NCBI GenBank assembly: GCA_964545345.1
Contig: CAZJFE010000002.1
Location: forward strand, 1 to 46,171
Reading direction: 5' to 3'
From: JAUSKF01 sp964545345
GTDB lineage: Bacteria > Patescibacteriota > Minisyncoccia > UBA6257 > WO2-44-18
Length of the DNA: 46,171 nt
Shown here: one piece after another, positions 16,057 through 24,438 of the stretch
How the letters are laid out: each line of letters opens with the position of its first letter
Position numbering within the stretch: the stretch's first letter is position 1
The notes under the pieces: generated by a model
Databases searched by the model: none
Seen by the model: the letters and a program-made list of their open reading frames with translations, nothing else
What the model was told of the DNA's origin: nothing
Made by a program: the position numbers and the translations under genes

Positions 16057-17049
16057 GTGGGAAAGGTTGTGATCGGTGAGAAGTGGATGAAGTGGACGTT
16101 GTTGGAGGCCGGAACAAGAACCGGATCTAAGCTGTTGCAGAAAGTGATCGGACTCGCCGCGCCTACTTTTGCCTTTAACGTTGTTGCTTCGTTTGTCGTT
16201 GGTTTGATGCAAACATTAGCCGGTTTCCTGGCAGTGAAGAAGCAGGGTAAGTCGTTTTTCCCGAACCGTCAGCAGGTCTGGGGATCGATCGCCTTTGGAA
16301 CACTGGCGACTTTTTCAACGATTGTGCCTTTCACGATTTTTTATCTTGGCGGCGATATTGGCGTAAACACCTTTATCATCACTCTTTCTATTGTTCCCGG
16401 AGCGTTCATTGACCGAATCTTTTTCGGTCACAAGCTAACCGGTCGTCAGTGGGCGGGAGTGGGAATGGCGGTAATAGCTGGCTACTCTGTTCTCGGGTGG
16501 CCGACTGCTCAGGGATTTTTTTCCCTGCCGTTGTGGGTCTGGCTGTCGTTCGCGGTTATGATGGCAAATGCGGTTAATCAAGGAATCACTCAGAAAGTTA
16601 AAGATGTTGATCCGATGGTGAAGAACTTCTGGGGCGGGTTTACCAATGTGGCGCTTTCGCTGGGAGTGCTCGCGTTTATTGGCTCACTTGGCGCCCTGTT
16701 TGATTTTTCGCCCCAGCTCCGCAAGCTCTGGCTAGCGGCCCCGTTGGTTGGTGGAATCGTGATCGCCATGTGGAGTTTTAACCTCCTGAGTTACAAGGGC
16801 GGCGCCAGTATCGCGCTTAAGAAACTAGTGATGAACGGCACTTATCTTACCGCGGTGATGGTGCTTAGCGTCCTGATCCCTTATTTCAAAGAATCAATGA
16901 CTTGGGGTAAGGCGATTGGTATTCCGCTCTACTTTGTCGCCTTTGCTTTGATGGATAACGGCACCTGGAATTATGTTTCCAGCTGGTTTTGTAAGGAAAC
17001 GGTCAAGTCCGGATCCGACGCCCCCGTGAAGGTCCCGACAAAAGTTTAA
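16057..17049 (+). CDS. Multi-spanning membrane protein, EamA/DMT-like
   Basis: 330 residues from GTG 16057, chosen for the AAGGAGGAG site 9 bases upstream. About ten hydrophobic segments are visible, e.g. FAFNVVASFVVGLMQTLAGFL, IAFGTLATFSTIVPFTIFYL, WVWLSFAVMMANAV, and the repeated-half layout of drug/metabolite transporters (EDRIFFGHKLTGRQWAG-like mid loop). The start is unusually long (about 30 polar/amphipathic residues) for a DMT protein. It may move a sugar nucleotide or intermediate. It stands just upstream of two clear EamA genes. Substrate unknown. Confidence 0.65.
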   Translation: MGKVVIGEKWMKWTLLEAGTRTGSKLLQKVIGLAAPTFAFNVVASFVVGLMQTLAGFLAVKKQGKSFFPNRQQVWGSIAFGTLATFSTIVPFTIFYLGGDIGVNTFIITLSIVPGAFIDRIFFGHKLTGRQWAGVGMAVIAGYSVLGWPTAQGFFSLPLWVWLSFAVMMANAVNQGITQKVKDVDPMVKNFWGGFTNVALSLGVLAFIGSLGALFDFSPQLRKLWLAAPLVGGIVIAMWSFNLLSYKGGASIALKKLVMNGTYLTAVMVLSVLIPYFKESMTWGKAIGIPLYFVAFALMDNGTWNYVSSWFCKETVKSGSDAPVKVPTKV

Positions 17050-17054
17050 TCTTC

Positions 17055-17084
17055 GGCCCCCGCGTAAAACGCGGGGGCCTTTTT
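17055..17084 (+). terminator. Intrinsic terminator
   Basis: GGCCCCCGCG / CGCGGGGGCC stem with a TAAAA loop, then TTTTT. Confidence 0.92.
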
Positions 17085-17086
17085 GT

Positions 17087-17092
17087 TAAACT
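17087..17092 (+). promoter_or_regulatory. -10 box, leaderless start of EamA gene 1
   Basis: TAAACT six bases before ATG 17099, in the sequence TTTGTTAAACTTTATTTATG. Nearly the same sequence precedes EamA gene 2. Confidence 0.55.
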
Positions 17093-17098
17093 TTATTT

Positions 17099-18007
17099 AT
17101 GTTCATCTGGTTTGTTTTGGCTTTGGGTTCGGCGATTTCTAATTCCGCTACTCAAGTTATTCAAAAGTGGGCAATCAGCGCCGGGCGTCTTTCCAAAATC
17201 TCTATAACGTTTTTGTCTTCGCTGACCGCTTCTTTAATATTGTTTGCGCTTTCCGGACTTGTAATTGGCGTTCCGGTGATCCAGCCGGGATTTTGGCTGG
17301 CCATCTTCATTACCAGCATATTAAACGCGATTGCTTTCCCGATAATGTTGAAGGCGTATTCGCTGGGAGAATTTTCCACGGTTTATTCAATGATTCTGCT
17401 GACGCCGGTATTTCTGGTCTTTACTTCGTTCTTTTTCCTGGGAGAAGTTCCGACTTTACCGGGACTGGTTGGCGTAGTCCTGACGGTGGTCGGTTTATCG
17501 GTAGTGACTTTGAGCGGCCACAGGCATACGCAGGTACCGAATTTCAAAAAAGGGAATTGGTTGGGAATATTAGTGGCTTTGATTTGGTCGGTGACGGTTA
17601 ATTTTGATAAATTGTCCGCCCGGTATACCGATGCTTTCTTTGCTCCCGCTGTGAGTTTCGGTATTCTGGCGTTTTGCTTCGCATCTTATTTACTCATTCG
17701 GCATCGGAGTTTATTGGTGCGCGCGCCGAGACTCCCGGATATAGAAGAGCCGATGCCGCCAGCCGGTTCTATTAAGGCGGGGTTGTTAATCGTGTTACTA
17801 CTCGGTTTGTCGCTGGCGTTGGGGAACATTTTGCATAATTCCGCGTTATTGCACGGCCCGGCTTCTTACACGATCGCCATCAAGCGTACCGGAGTCTTGT
17901 TCGGCGTGATTTGGGGCTGGCTGTTCTTCAAAGAAAAAAATATTGCCGGGAAAGCTTTGGGCGCCGCGATTGCTATCGGTGGAGTAGTTTTGATCCTGTG
18001 GTCTTAG
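17099..18007 (+). CDS. EamA-family (DMT) transporter, copy 1
   Basis: 302 residues, ten predicted membrane helices in two homologous halves, e.g. FWLAIFITSILNAIAFPIML, FSTVYSMILLTPVFLVFTSFFFLGEVP in the first half and a closing LFGVIWGWLFFKEKNIAGKALGAAIAIGGVVLILWS. The motifs 'YS.iLLtPvf' and 'GVIWGWLFFKEK' are typical of the 10-TM drug/metabolite transporter family. It is a close paralogue of the next gene, with the same promoter block, so the pair arose by tandem duplication. In this cluster an exporter or importer of a sugar intermediate is likely, which is inference. Confidence 0.88.
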   Translation: MFIWFVLALGSAISNSATQVIQKWAISAGRLSKISITFLSSLTASLILFALSGLVIGVPVIQPGFWLAIFITSILNAIAFPIMLKAYSLGEFSTVYSMILLTPVFLVFTSFFFLGEVPTLPGLVGVVLTVVGLSVVTLSGHRHTQVPNFKKGNWLGILVALIWSVTVNFDKLSARYTDAFFAPAVSFGILAFCFASYLLIRHRSLLVRAPRLPDIEEPMPPAGSIKAGLLIVLLLGLSLALGNILHNSALLHGPASYTIAIKRTGVLFGVIWGWLFFKEKNIAGKALGAAIAIGGVVLILWS

Positions 18008-18015
18008 GTTTTTGT

Positions 18016-18021
18016 TAAACT
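18016..18021 (+). promoter_or_regulatory. -10 box, leaderless start of EamA gene 2
   Basis: TAAACT six bases before ATG 18028, within a block almost identical to that before copy 1 (one base different over about 20). Confidence 0.55.
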
Positions 18022-18027
18022 TTAATT

Positions 18028-18945
18028 ATGTTCTCTTGGCTTTTTTATTCACTCGGTTCGGCTGTCACCACCTCTCTCACTCAAGTTTTTTCTAAAGAGG
18101 CGATTTTAGACCGCCGATATTCTAATGTGGCGATCAAGTTCGTCTCGGCTTTGGTGGCTTCCGTGCTCCTATTTGTAGTTGCCTACCTTTATGGATTTCC
18201 AAATTTGGATCCTCGTTTTTGGCCGGCGGTGATTATTACCGGAGCAATTAACAATGTTTCCGCGTTGATGTATTTGCGCGCTTACCAAGTCGGAGAATTT
18301 TCATCTGTTTATTCAATGAGTCTGATGACGCCGATCTTTCTTTTATTGACTTCTTTTGTTCTATTGGGAGAGAAGCCAACTCTGCTGGGTGCCGTCGGAG
18401 TGTTTTTGACGATTATCGGTTTGTGGGTGGCATTTAGGAAAAATACGGCGCAGAAAAACGTGCAAGATTTTACTAAGGGCAATTTGCTTGGCTTGTCGGT
18501 CGCCCTACTCTCTTCCTTGAGTGTCAATTTTGATAAAGCCGCCGCGTTGTATTCCAACCGGATTTTTGCTCCCGCGGCCACGCTGGCTTTCATGGCAATC
18601 AGTTACGGATTGTATTTGTTGGTTAGGCGTCAACGTTTCTTTGTTGCCGAATCCCTGCCTACCGGCAGGCAGGGCCTACAGGATGAATTGGCGCGAAAGG
18701 CGCCCTGGTGGTTTGCCGGCATGCCGCTTTTGCTACTAATGGGAGTTTTGAGCGCCGGCGGTACGGTGCTTTATAACTCTGCTCTGCTGGGTGGCTTCGC
18801 CTCTTACACGATCGCCGTGAAGCGGGTCGGCGTTTTGCTTGGTGTTATCTGGGGTTGGTTATTTTTTAAGGAAAAAGATTTGGGTAAAAAACTGCTCGGC
18901 GCCGCTATTGCCATTGCCGGCGTGGTTGCTATATTGTGGTCATAA
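18028..18945 (+). CDS. EamA-family (DMT) transporter, copy 2
   Basis: 305 residues. Aligned with copy 1 through both halves: SVYSMSLMTPIFLLLTSFVLLGEKPTLLG and SYTIAVKRVGVLLGVIWGWLFFKEKDLG. The loop after helix six carries the extra residues SLPTGRQGL, encoded by a 22-base palindrome (18653-18674) that is absent at the matching place in copy 1. This indicates an in-frame repeat insertion that the protein tolerates because it lies in a loop. The stop TAA shares a base with the neuB ATG. Confidence 0.88.
   Translation: MFSWLFYSLGSAVTTSLTQVFSKEAILDRRYSNVAIKFVSALVASVLLFVVAYLYGFPNLDPRFWPAVIITGAINNVSALMYLRAYQVGEFSSVYSMSLMTPIFLLLTSFVLLGEKPTLLGAVGVFLTIIGLWVAFRKNTAQKNVQDFTKGNLLGLSVALLSSLSVNFDKAAALYSNRIFAPAATLAFMAISYGLYLLVRRQRFFVAESLPTGRQGLQDELARKAPWWFAGMPLLLLMGVLSAGGTVLYNSALLGGFASYTIAVKRVGVLLGVIWGWLFFKEKDLGKKLLGAAIAIAGVVAILWS
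18653..18674 (+). repeat. Hairpin repeat inserted in frame in EamA copy 2
   Basis: CCCTGCC (18653-18659) and GGCAGGG (18668-18674) flank TACCGGCA; a nested stem TGCC/GGCA is also possible. It encodes LPTGRQG. I believe similar LPTGRQ/LPAGRQ hairpin insertions occur in other Patescibacteria, but could not check. Confidence 0.7.
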
Positions 18946-20078
18946 TGAAATACACCTCGGATAGCATCTGGGAGAAGATAAGCAAAGGAGTATTTATAAT
19001 CGCTGAAATCGGCAAGAATTTTATTCAAACCGAAGAGCCGCAATCGGTAGAAACCTATTTAAAAAATGCTAGGCAGTTAGTAGATGAGGCAGTTGCCGCG
19101 GGAGCGGATGCAGTCAAAATCCAGACGCATAACGTTGAGGACGAAATTTTAAATATTAGCTTCGTTTCCCCTCATTTCCCGAATTGGAAGAGTGGCGATC
19201 GCTATGGCTGGGTAAAGCGGAATACTTTAGGCACGCCGGTCAAAGAGTTTTTGTTGCCGTTGAAGAAATATTGCGAGGAAAAGGGAATTTTCTTTTTTTC
19301 TACACCAATGAGTCGGGGAGCGGCTAAGATTTTGCATGAAGAAGTAGACACCCAGCTTTGGAAAATCGGATCAGGCGATATTTTGGATTTCGTAGCGTTG
19401 GATTACATGCGGAATACTGACAAGCCGATTATCTTGTCTTCCGGGATGAGCACGATTGAAGAGGTGGAGCAGGCGGTAAAATTTTTGCGGGCAAAGAATC
19501 CTCGCGTGGCGCTAATGCATTGCGTTTCCAAGTATCCTTGCCCGCCGGAGGATTTGCATTTGAGCACGATGAACTTATACCGGAAGAAATTTGATATGCC
19601 AATCGGATTCTCCGACCATTCCATCGGTATTGAGCCGGATATTTTGGCAGTAGCGATGGGAGCAACTATTTTAGAAAAACATTTTTCTATGGCGCGGGAC
19701 ATTTGGGGTCCGGATCATAAAGTTTCTATGACTCCGGCGGAATTAAAGGATTTGGTCCAAGGAGTGCGGGAGTTAGAAAAAAACCTGGGCAAGAAGCAGG
19801 AAGTCTTGGAGAGCGATTATGGCAAACGAGGGATGGGTAGCGAAGCAAAAATTTTACAAGAAGGCGAAACTGTTTTTCGTCCGCTTTTCCGCAAGGCGTT
19901 GATGGCTGGGCAAGATATTCCGGCTGGCGTCGTAGTTACCAAAGAGATGCTTTACGCCATGCGTCCGCAAGCGATGGCCGGTGGATTGCCATCGGAAAAA
20001 TATGAGGACGTTTTAGGCAAGCAAACTAAAGTTGCCCTGAAGAAGTTTGATCCGATAACATTTGACATTCTAGTCTAA
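18945..20078 (+). CDS. neuB: N-acetylneuraminate/legionaminate synthase
   Basis: 377 residues from ATG 18945, overlapping the preceding stop by one base. NeuB TIM-barrel motifs: FIIAEIGKNF, DAVKIQTH, FFSTPMSRGAAKIL, WKIGSGDI, ILSSGMSTIEEVE, MHCVSKYPCP, GFSDHSIG, and ATILEKHFSM. The C-terminal antifreeze-like SAF domain starts near residue 305 (FRPLFRKALMAGQDIPAG ... YAMRP). It condenses phosphoenolpyruvate with a 2-epimerised hexosamine to give the nonulosonic acid that neuA activates. The three transporter-like genes between neuA and neuB suggest transport of the product or precursor. Product identity (Neu5Ac or Leg/Pse-like) not resolved. Confidence 0.92.
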   Translation: MKYTSDSIWEKISKGVFIIAEIGKNFIQTEEPQSVETYLKNARQLVDEAVAAGADAVKIQTHNVEDEILNISFVSPHFPNWKSGDRYGWVKRNTLGTPVKEFLLPLKKYCEEKGIFFFSTPMSRGAAKILHEEVDTQLWKIGSGDILDFVALDYMRNTDKPIILSSGMSTIEEVEQAVKFLRAKNPRVALMHCVSKYPCPPEDLHLSTMNLYRKKFDMPIGFSDHSIGIEPDILAVAMGATILEKHFSMARDIWGPDHKVSMTPAELKDLVQGVRELEKNLGKKQEVLESDYGKRGMGSEAKILQEGETVFRPLFRKALMAGQDIPAGVVVTKEMLYAMRPQAMAGGLPSEKYEDVLGKQTKVALKKFDPITFDILV

Positions 20079-20090
20079 ATCGGATATTAT
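20062..20090 (+). promoter_or_regulatory. Strong sigma-70-type promoter inside the end of neuB
   Basis: Consensus TTGACA at 20062-20067 and TATTAT at 20085-20090, spacer 17 bases. It drives the gene at 20165 through a leader of about 68 bases. Confidence 0.75.
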
Positions 20091-20105
20091 CTAGCCAGCT
20101 TTGTT

Positions 20106-20136
20106 CCATGCATAAGTGTTATGCGTGGGATTCATT
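20106..20136 (+). repeat. Compact palindrome in the 20165 leader, related to the start-codon elements
   Basis: CCATGCATAA (20106-20115) pairs with TTATGCGTGG (20119-20128) over a 3-base loop, and GGGATTCATT follows. Read on the minus strand it is AATGAATCCCACGCATAAC, close to the left arm of element C (TAATGAATCCCACACATAAC, 37055-37074). The left arm could also pair with TTATACATGG (20144-20153), next to the ribosome site AGGAGG (20154-20159). Confidence 0.6.
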
Positions 20137-20164
20137 AAAAGATTTATACATGGAGGAGGCCTAG

Positions 20165-21217
20165 GTGATCGTTACGCTAATCGCTCGAGATGTGGCGCCG
20201 TCGCAGATTTTGGAGAAGGTGCGGGTAGAATTACACGCGCGCGAGAGGCATGAAGTGCGGGCGTTACTTGCTCATGGGAAGCCGCTGGATGATTTCTCTG
20301 TTGAGTCAATTCAGGCCATGGTGCTTACTTCCAACCTGGTTTTGGCCGGTATGTCGTCTTCTGAAAAGTTGTCCAAGGAAGAAATCGTCGCTGTTCAGAC
20401 CGCAATGGATAACGACATTCCTTATGGGTTCGTTAACGATATTTTTGACTGCTACAAACGTCCCTGGTTCGCTCCCTTCCGGGAGAAGGCCAGTAAGTTG
20501 TTCGTGGTGGCTCCCGATGAAATTCCGGAAGCAAAAACGCTGTTTCCGAACGCGGACGTAGTGGCAAGCGGCAATCCCTGTTGGGAAGACTATTTTGACC
20601 CGACAATGCCCAAGTCCGAAGTCCGCAAGCTGTTGGGAATTCCTGATGAGCACAAAGTTGTTTTGTGTGTTGGCGGTAAGGATCCGATCGGGAATATGAT
20701 TTACGGCGATACGATTCGGGCTATGACTGAAATCGCGGGCACGTTTGATCCTGCTTACACAGTGGTTCTCGCGCCACACCCCGGAGATCCAGTGAAGCCG
20801 GAAAATTATGAATGTTTCGCGGAGTTCAGCAAATTCCCGGTGGTGAAAATTGCCAAACCGGGAGTGATTCCGACCCGGGATCTGATTGCTGCTTCCGACG
20901 TTTTAGTGGTGTTGGCTTCTAATCTTGGAATTGAGGCGGCCTGCCAGCGTAAGCCGGTGATCCACTACTTCCATGAGCTTTACGAAAATAAGGTCCGGAA
21001 TTCCGGTGGTTGGCCCTGGAAGCCGATAGATATGCGGATTGCGGCCGGAGCGGGTAGGATTTCATGGCTGGCAGAAGAGATAGAGTTCTTTCTTGATCAG
21101 TATGCTGATTCCCAGATGCGTCATCGTCAGGAAGAAGTCTTCCCGACCGTAACTGAAAAAGGCGTCGCGGCTCGAAAGATTTGTGATGCGTTGGAGTCCG
21201 ATGTCGTGAAGAAGTAA
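20165..21217 (+). CDS. GT-B-like glycosyltransferase or epimerase-fold protein
   Basis: 350 residues from GTG 20165, chosen for AGGAGG five bases upstream. Unrecognised family, but the second half has a GT-B/2-epimerase-like layout: VVASGNPCWEDYF, KVVLCVGGKDPIGN, TVVLAPHPGDPVK, then LIAASDVLVVLASNLGIEAACQRKPVIHYFHELYE, a typical nucleotide-sugar site pattern. It directly follows neuB with its own strong promoter and a structured leader, so it may be the transferase that uses the CMP-nonulosonate. That role is inference. Confidence 0.6.
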   Translation: MIVTLIARDVAPSQILEKVRVELHARERHEVRALLAHGKPLDDFSVESIQAMVLTSNLVLAGMSSSEKLSKEEIVAVQTAMDNDIPYGFVNDIFDCYKRPWFAPFREKASKLFVVAPDEIPEAKTLFPNADVVASGNPCWEDYFDPTMPKSEVRKLLGIPDEHKVVLCVGGKDPIGNMIYGDTIRAMTEIAGTFDPAYTVVLAPHPGDPVKPENYECFAEFSKFPVVKIAKPGVIPTRDLIAASDVLVVLASNLGIEAACQRKPVIHYFHELYENKVRNSGGWPWKPIDMRIAAGAGRISWLAEEIEFFLDQYADSQMRHRQEEVFPTVTEKGVAARKICDALESDVVKK

Positions 21218-21224
21218 AAAATAC

Positions 21225-21259
21225 GACCCATTATCATACGATAATGGGTCTTTTATTTT
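21225..21259 (+). terminator. Intrinsic terminator
   Basis: GACCCATTATC and GATAATGGGTC form an 11-bp perfect stem over ATAC, followed by TTTTATTTT. Confidence 0.92.
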
Positions 21260-21273
21260 CCCAAATTCTACGC

Positions 21274-21279
21274 TACACT
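21274..21279 (+). promoter_or_regulatory. Possible -10 box for the dehydrogenase gene at 21322
   Basis: TACACT just after the terminator. The spacer up to the ATG is a run of ATTCATA-like imperfect units (21291-21321) with no ribosome site. Confidence 0.4.
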
Positions 21280-21321
21280 ATCTTAGTTATCCGTAATTCA
21301 TAATTCGTTATTCATCATTCA

Positions 21322-22239
21322 ATGAACAGTCTAAAACTTGGCGTAATTGGTGTCGGTTGGGTGGGCGCCCAGCTCAAGCGATACTTTGAAGAATTTAAGG
21401 GCTACAAAGCGGGGGAGGATCTGATGCTTTACGATATTGATCCCGCAAAATGCGCCGGCGATATTAATCTGGCCGACGTGGTTTTTGTTGCCGTGCCAAC
21501 GCCGCGCGACCCGAAAACGGGCGGTTGCGATACTTCTATCGTTGAAGATGCCGCTAGTAAAATTAAAGGTGAAAAAATAGTGGTTTTAAAATCAACTATT
21601 ACTCCCGGCACTACCGAAAAATTGCAGCAACGTTATCCCCAGCACAAGTTTTTGTTCAACCCGGAATTCTTGAGTGAAAAAACCGCTTGGAGCGATATGT
21701 TGCACCCCGACCGGCAGATTGTCGGTTTTACTGAAAAGAGCATGGACGCGGCGCACTTAGTCCTGTCTTTGTTGCCGCGCGCGCCTTTTATGTCTCCCTG
21801 GGGGGTCAATACTTATAAGCACACTCGCATCAGCGCTACTGAAGCCGAGATTATTAAATATGCCGGCAATGTTTATTTTTCACAGAAAGTGAATTGGGCT
21901 AATGCTTTAGCAAGAGTCTCTGAAAAAATGGGAGCTAATTATGAAAATGTTCGCCAAGGAATGTCCGCAGACCATCGAATCGGGGATTCTCACCTTGATG
22001 TGACTCATGGCGGTTATCGCGGCTTTGGTGGCTACTGTTTCCCCAAAGATACCTCCGCGTTTATGACGTTCGCGAAAGAAAATGGGCTAGAAGATGTGCA
22101 TAATTTACTAATGGCGGCCTGGAAGTTTAATGAGAATTTGCTTGCCGAACAGGGTTTAACTTATGACGACGTGAGTAAACATATTAGCGATCTTGAAGCT
22201 TTAGAAAAAAAGAAAAAGGCGCAGGAGAACAAAAACTAA
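21322..22239 (+). CDS. Short UDP-glucose/GDP-mannose dehydrogenase-like protein
   Basis: 305 residues. NAD site LGVIGVGWVGAQL at the N-terminus, VFVAVPTPRD, LKSTITPGTTEKL (~92), FNPEFLSEKTAW (~110), an EIIKYAGNVYFSQKVNWAN helix, and the catalytic cysteine in GGYCFPKDTSAF (~233). These are hallmarks of nucleotide-sugar 6-dehydrogenases, but the C-terminal nucleotide-binding domain (about 100 more residues) is absent and replaced by a Lys/Glu-rich tail (LEALEKKKKAQENKN). It may use a small substrate or be an incomplete enzyme. The downstream gene starts right after its stop, so it is probably co-expressed. Confidence 0.82.
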   Translation: MNSLKLGVIGVGWVGAQLKRYFEEFKGYKAGEDLMLYDIDPAKCAGDINLADVVFVAVPTPRDPKTGGCDTSIVEDAASKIKGEKIVVLKSTITPGTTEKLQQRYPQHKFLFNPEFLSEKTAWSDMLHPDRQIVGFTEKSMDAAHLVLSLLPRAPFMSPWGVNTYKHTRISATEAEIIKYAGNVYFSQKVNWANALARVSEKMGANYENVRQGMSADHRIGDSHLDVTHGGYRGFGGYCFPKDTSAFMTFAKENGLEDVHNLLMAAWKFNENLLAEQGLTYDDVSKHISDLEALEKKKKAQENKN

Positions 22240-24438
22240 ATGAACGCCCAGGCCTTGAAGAATTATTATGTTTGGGGCATTAAAGCCCTGATGTTTGTGA
22301 TTCCATTTCTTTCATTTTGGATTTCTAAATCCATGTTTTTCCCTTATATCTCCGGGAGAAATTTTGCTTTTCGGATTTTGGTAGAAATCGCTTTCGCTCT
22401 TTGGCTTGGTCTGATCTTTCTCAACAAAGAATACCGACCCAAGCTCACTCCTATTGTTTTGGCAATTTTGGCCTTTGTGGCGGTCATCGGGTTAGCGGAC
22501 TTGCTCGGCGTTGATCCTTACCATAGCTTCTGGTCTCGACTGGAGCGCATGGAGGGGTATATGATGGTTTTGCATCTCGCGGCCTACTTCTTAGTTTTAA
22601 CCAGCGTTTTTCGCACGAAAAAGGAGTGGCTGCAATTTTTTAATTTATTTGTAGTAGCCGGAATTTTAGTGGGAGCTTATGGAGTTTTGCAGGTGTTTGG
22701 ATTAAAAGAAGCAATCCAGGGAGGAAATTTTCGTATTGATGGAACCATCGGCAATCCGACCTATTTGGCCGCCTATCTGACGCTGGTTATTACTTTGGCG
22801 TTGGTCTTGATGGCTAATGTTGCCAACCGAGCCGCGAAATATTTCTACGGGGTGGTGATTGCTTTCAATTTGATTATCATGTTTTTTACCGCTACCCGAG
22901 GCGTTACCTTGGCTTTGGTATTGGCTGTTCCCTTATTCCTTGTCCTCTATTTAATTTTTGACCGCACTCAGGGCGAGCAGAGACTTAGAAAAATAATTTT
23001 GTGGGTGTTGGTAGCGGCAGTATTGCTGCCGGTTGGGTTGTGGCTCATCCGCGGTACTGATTTAGTGCAAAACAATCAGGTTTTGTCTCGTCTGACCTCC
23101 ATTTCTTTGGGGGAGCGGACTATTAAATCCCGATTCGCGATCTGGGGCCTAGGTCTGCAGGCGTTCAAAGAGCGGCCGATTTTAGGATGGGGGCAGGAAA
23201 ATTTTCTTTATGCCTTTTCCAAATATTACAATCCTAAGCTTTATGATCAGGAGCCATGGTTTGATCGGCCTCACAACATCCTGTTTGAGTGGTTACTCAA
23301 CGGCGGAATCTTGGGACTGCTATCTTATTTATCTTTATTCGGCGCTTTGATTTGGTGCTTGATTATTCTGGGTAGGAATAAGCTTCTTAGCATTAAGGAA
23401 ACTTTGATTTTGGCAGTGGCGGCGTTTGCCTATCTTTTTCAAAACCTTTTTGTGTTTGATAATTTTAATACCTACGTCATCTTTTTCGCTTTGCTGGCTT
23501 ATGTCAACCGGATGTCTGAGGGGGTATTCCCGGATGGGCTAATCAAAGTTAGAGATTTCTATTTCCCCGAGAACCCAAAAATTTCCAAAATTTTTTTCGC
23601 GGCGAGCTTGGTGCCGGTCGCTTTCATAATTTATTTCGCTAGCGTCCGCCCTATCGTGCAAAGTCGGGGGATTATCGCTGCCCTTCAAGCCACCACTAGC
23701 CAAACCGATCCTATCAACAAAACATTGGGAGAATTCCATAAAGCCCTGGAGTTGAACACTTTTGCTAACACGGAAACCCTGGAACAGCTTGCCAGAGTCG
23801 CCGGATTGTTAATCGGCAATGGTAGTTATCCGCTGGACGCCAAGAAAAATTTTATTGAGTACACTACTGAGAAAATTGAAGATTTTTTGGAAAAACATAA
23901 TCAGCAGATTCGCCTCCATTTGATGGCCGCGAATTTGTATCAATCAGCGCGGTCGTATGACCCGTCATATTTCGGCAAGGCCCGCTATCATTTGGAGTTC
24001 GCTAGAAGCTTAAGTCCAAACAAACAACAGATTTTATTCTTGCTCGCGGATAATTATTTACTAACCAATGAAATTGATAAAGCTTTGGAAGCGCTGAAAA
24101 CAGCGGTTGATTTGGAGCCGAGCTACAGAGACGCGCAATTAAACTACGCCACGTTGGCGATCTTTATGCAGAAAAACGACATCGTTCAGCAGGTGGTGAA
24201 AAATCTTAACGACATTCGCTTGAATTCAGTAGACACCAAGCTTCCGCACGCTCCCTTGTGGAATTTTATCAATGATTTGAAGCGATTATTTGATGTTTAT
24301 ATGCGCGCCGGTCAGCCACAAAATGCTCGAGCTATCTACGATTACACGCTAAAGTTGAAGACCGACGTTGAGCAGTATGGTATTGAGATTTCGTACGGAA
24401 CTGTAGTGAAAGCGATGCAGGACACCCTCCGAGAATAG
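22240..24438 (+). CDS. O-antigen ligase/polymerase-like membrane protein with TPR tail
   Basis: 732 residues. The first ~430 residues hold about 12 membrane segments in the WaaL/Wzy pattern, with the periplasm-side signature IGNPTYLAAYLTL (~168-180) and the long external loop ERPILGWGQENFLYAFSKYYNP ... WFDRPHNILFEWLLNGGILGL (~308-370), where the H of RPHN matches the conserved ligase His. After two further helices (~440-490) the C-terminal 230 residues are helical TPR-like repeats (LHLMAANLYQSAR, ILFLLADNYLLTNEIDKALEALKTAVDLEPSYRDAQLNYATLA). Probably links glycan to a lipid or protein acceptor outside the membrane. Confidence 0.87.
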   Translation: MNAQALKNYYVWGIKALMFVIPFLSFWISKSMFFPYISGRNFAFRILVEIAFALWLGLIFLNKEYRPKLTPIVLAILAFVAVIGLADLLGVDPYHSFWSRLERMEGYMMVLHLAAYFLVLTSVFRTKKEWLQFFNLFVVAGILVGAYGVLQVFGLKEAIQGGNFRIDGTIGNPTYLAAYLTLVITLALVLMANVANRAAKYFYGVVIAFNLIIMFFTATRGVTLALVLAVPLFLVLYLIFDRTQGEQRLRKIILWVLVAAVLLPVGLWLIRGTDLVQNNQVLSRLTSISLGERTIKSRFAIWGLGLQAFKERPILGWGQENFLYAFSKYYNPKLYDQEPWFDRPHNILFEWLLNGGILGLLSYLSLFGALIWCLIILGRNKLLSIKETLILAVAAFAYLFQNLFVFDNFNTYVIFFALLAYVNRMSEGVFPDGLIKVRDFYFPENPKISKIFFAASLVPVAFIIYFASVRPIVQSRGIIAALQATTSQTDPINKTLGEFHKALELNTFANTETLEQLARVAGLLIGNGSYPLDAKKNFIEYTTEKIEDFLEKHNQQIRLHLMAANLYQSARSYDPSYFGKARYHLEFARSLSPNKQQILFLLADNYLLTNEIDKALEALKTAVDLEPSYRDAQLNYATLAIFMQKNDIVQQVVKNLNDIRLNSVDTKLPHAPLWNFINDLKRLFDVYMRAGQPQNARAIYDYTLKLKTDVEQYGIEISYGTVVKAMQDTLRE

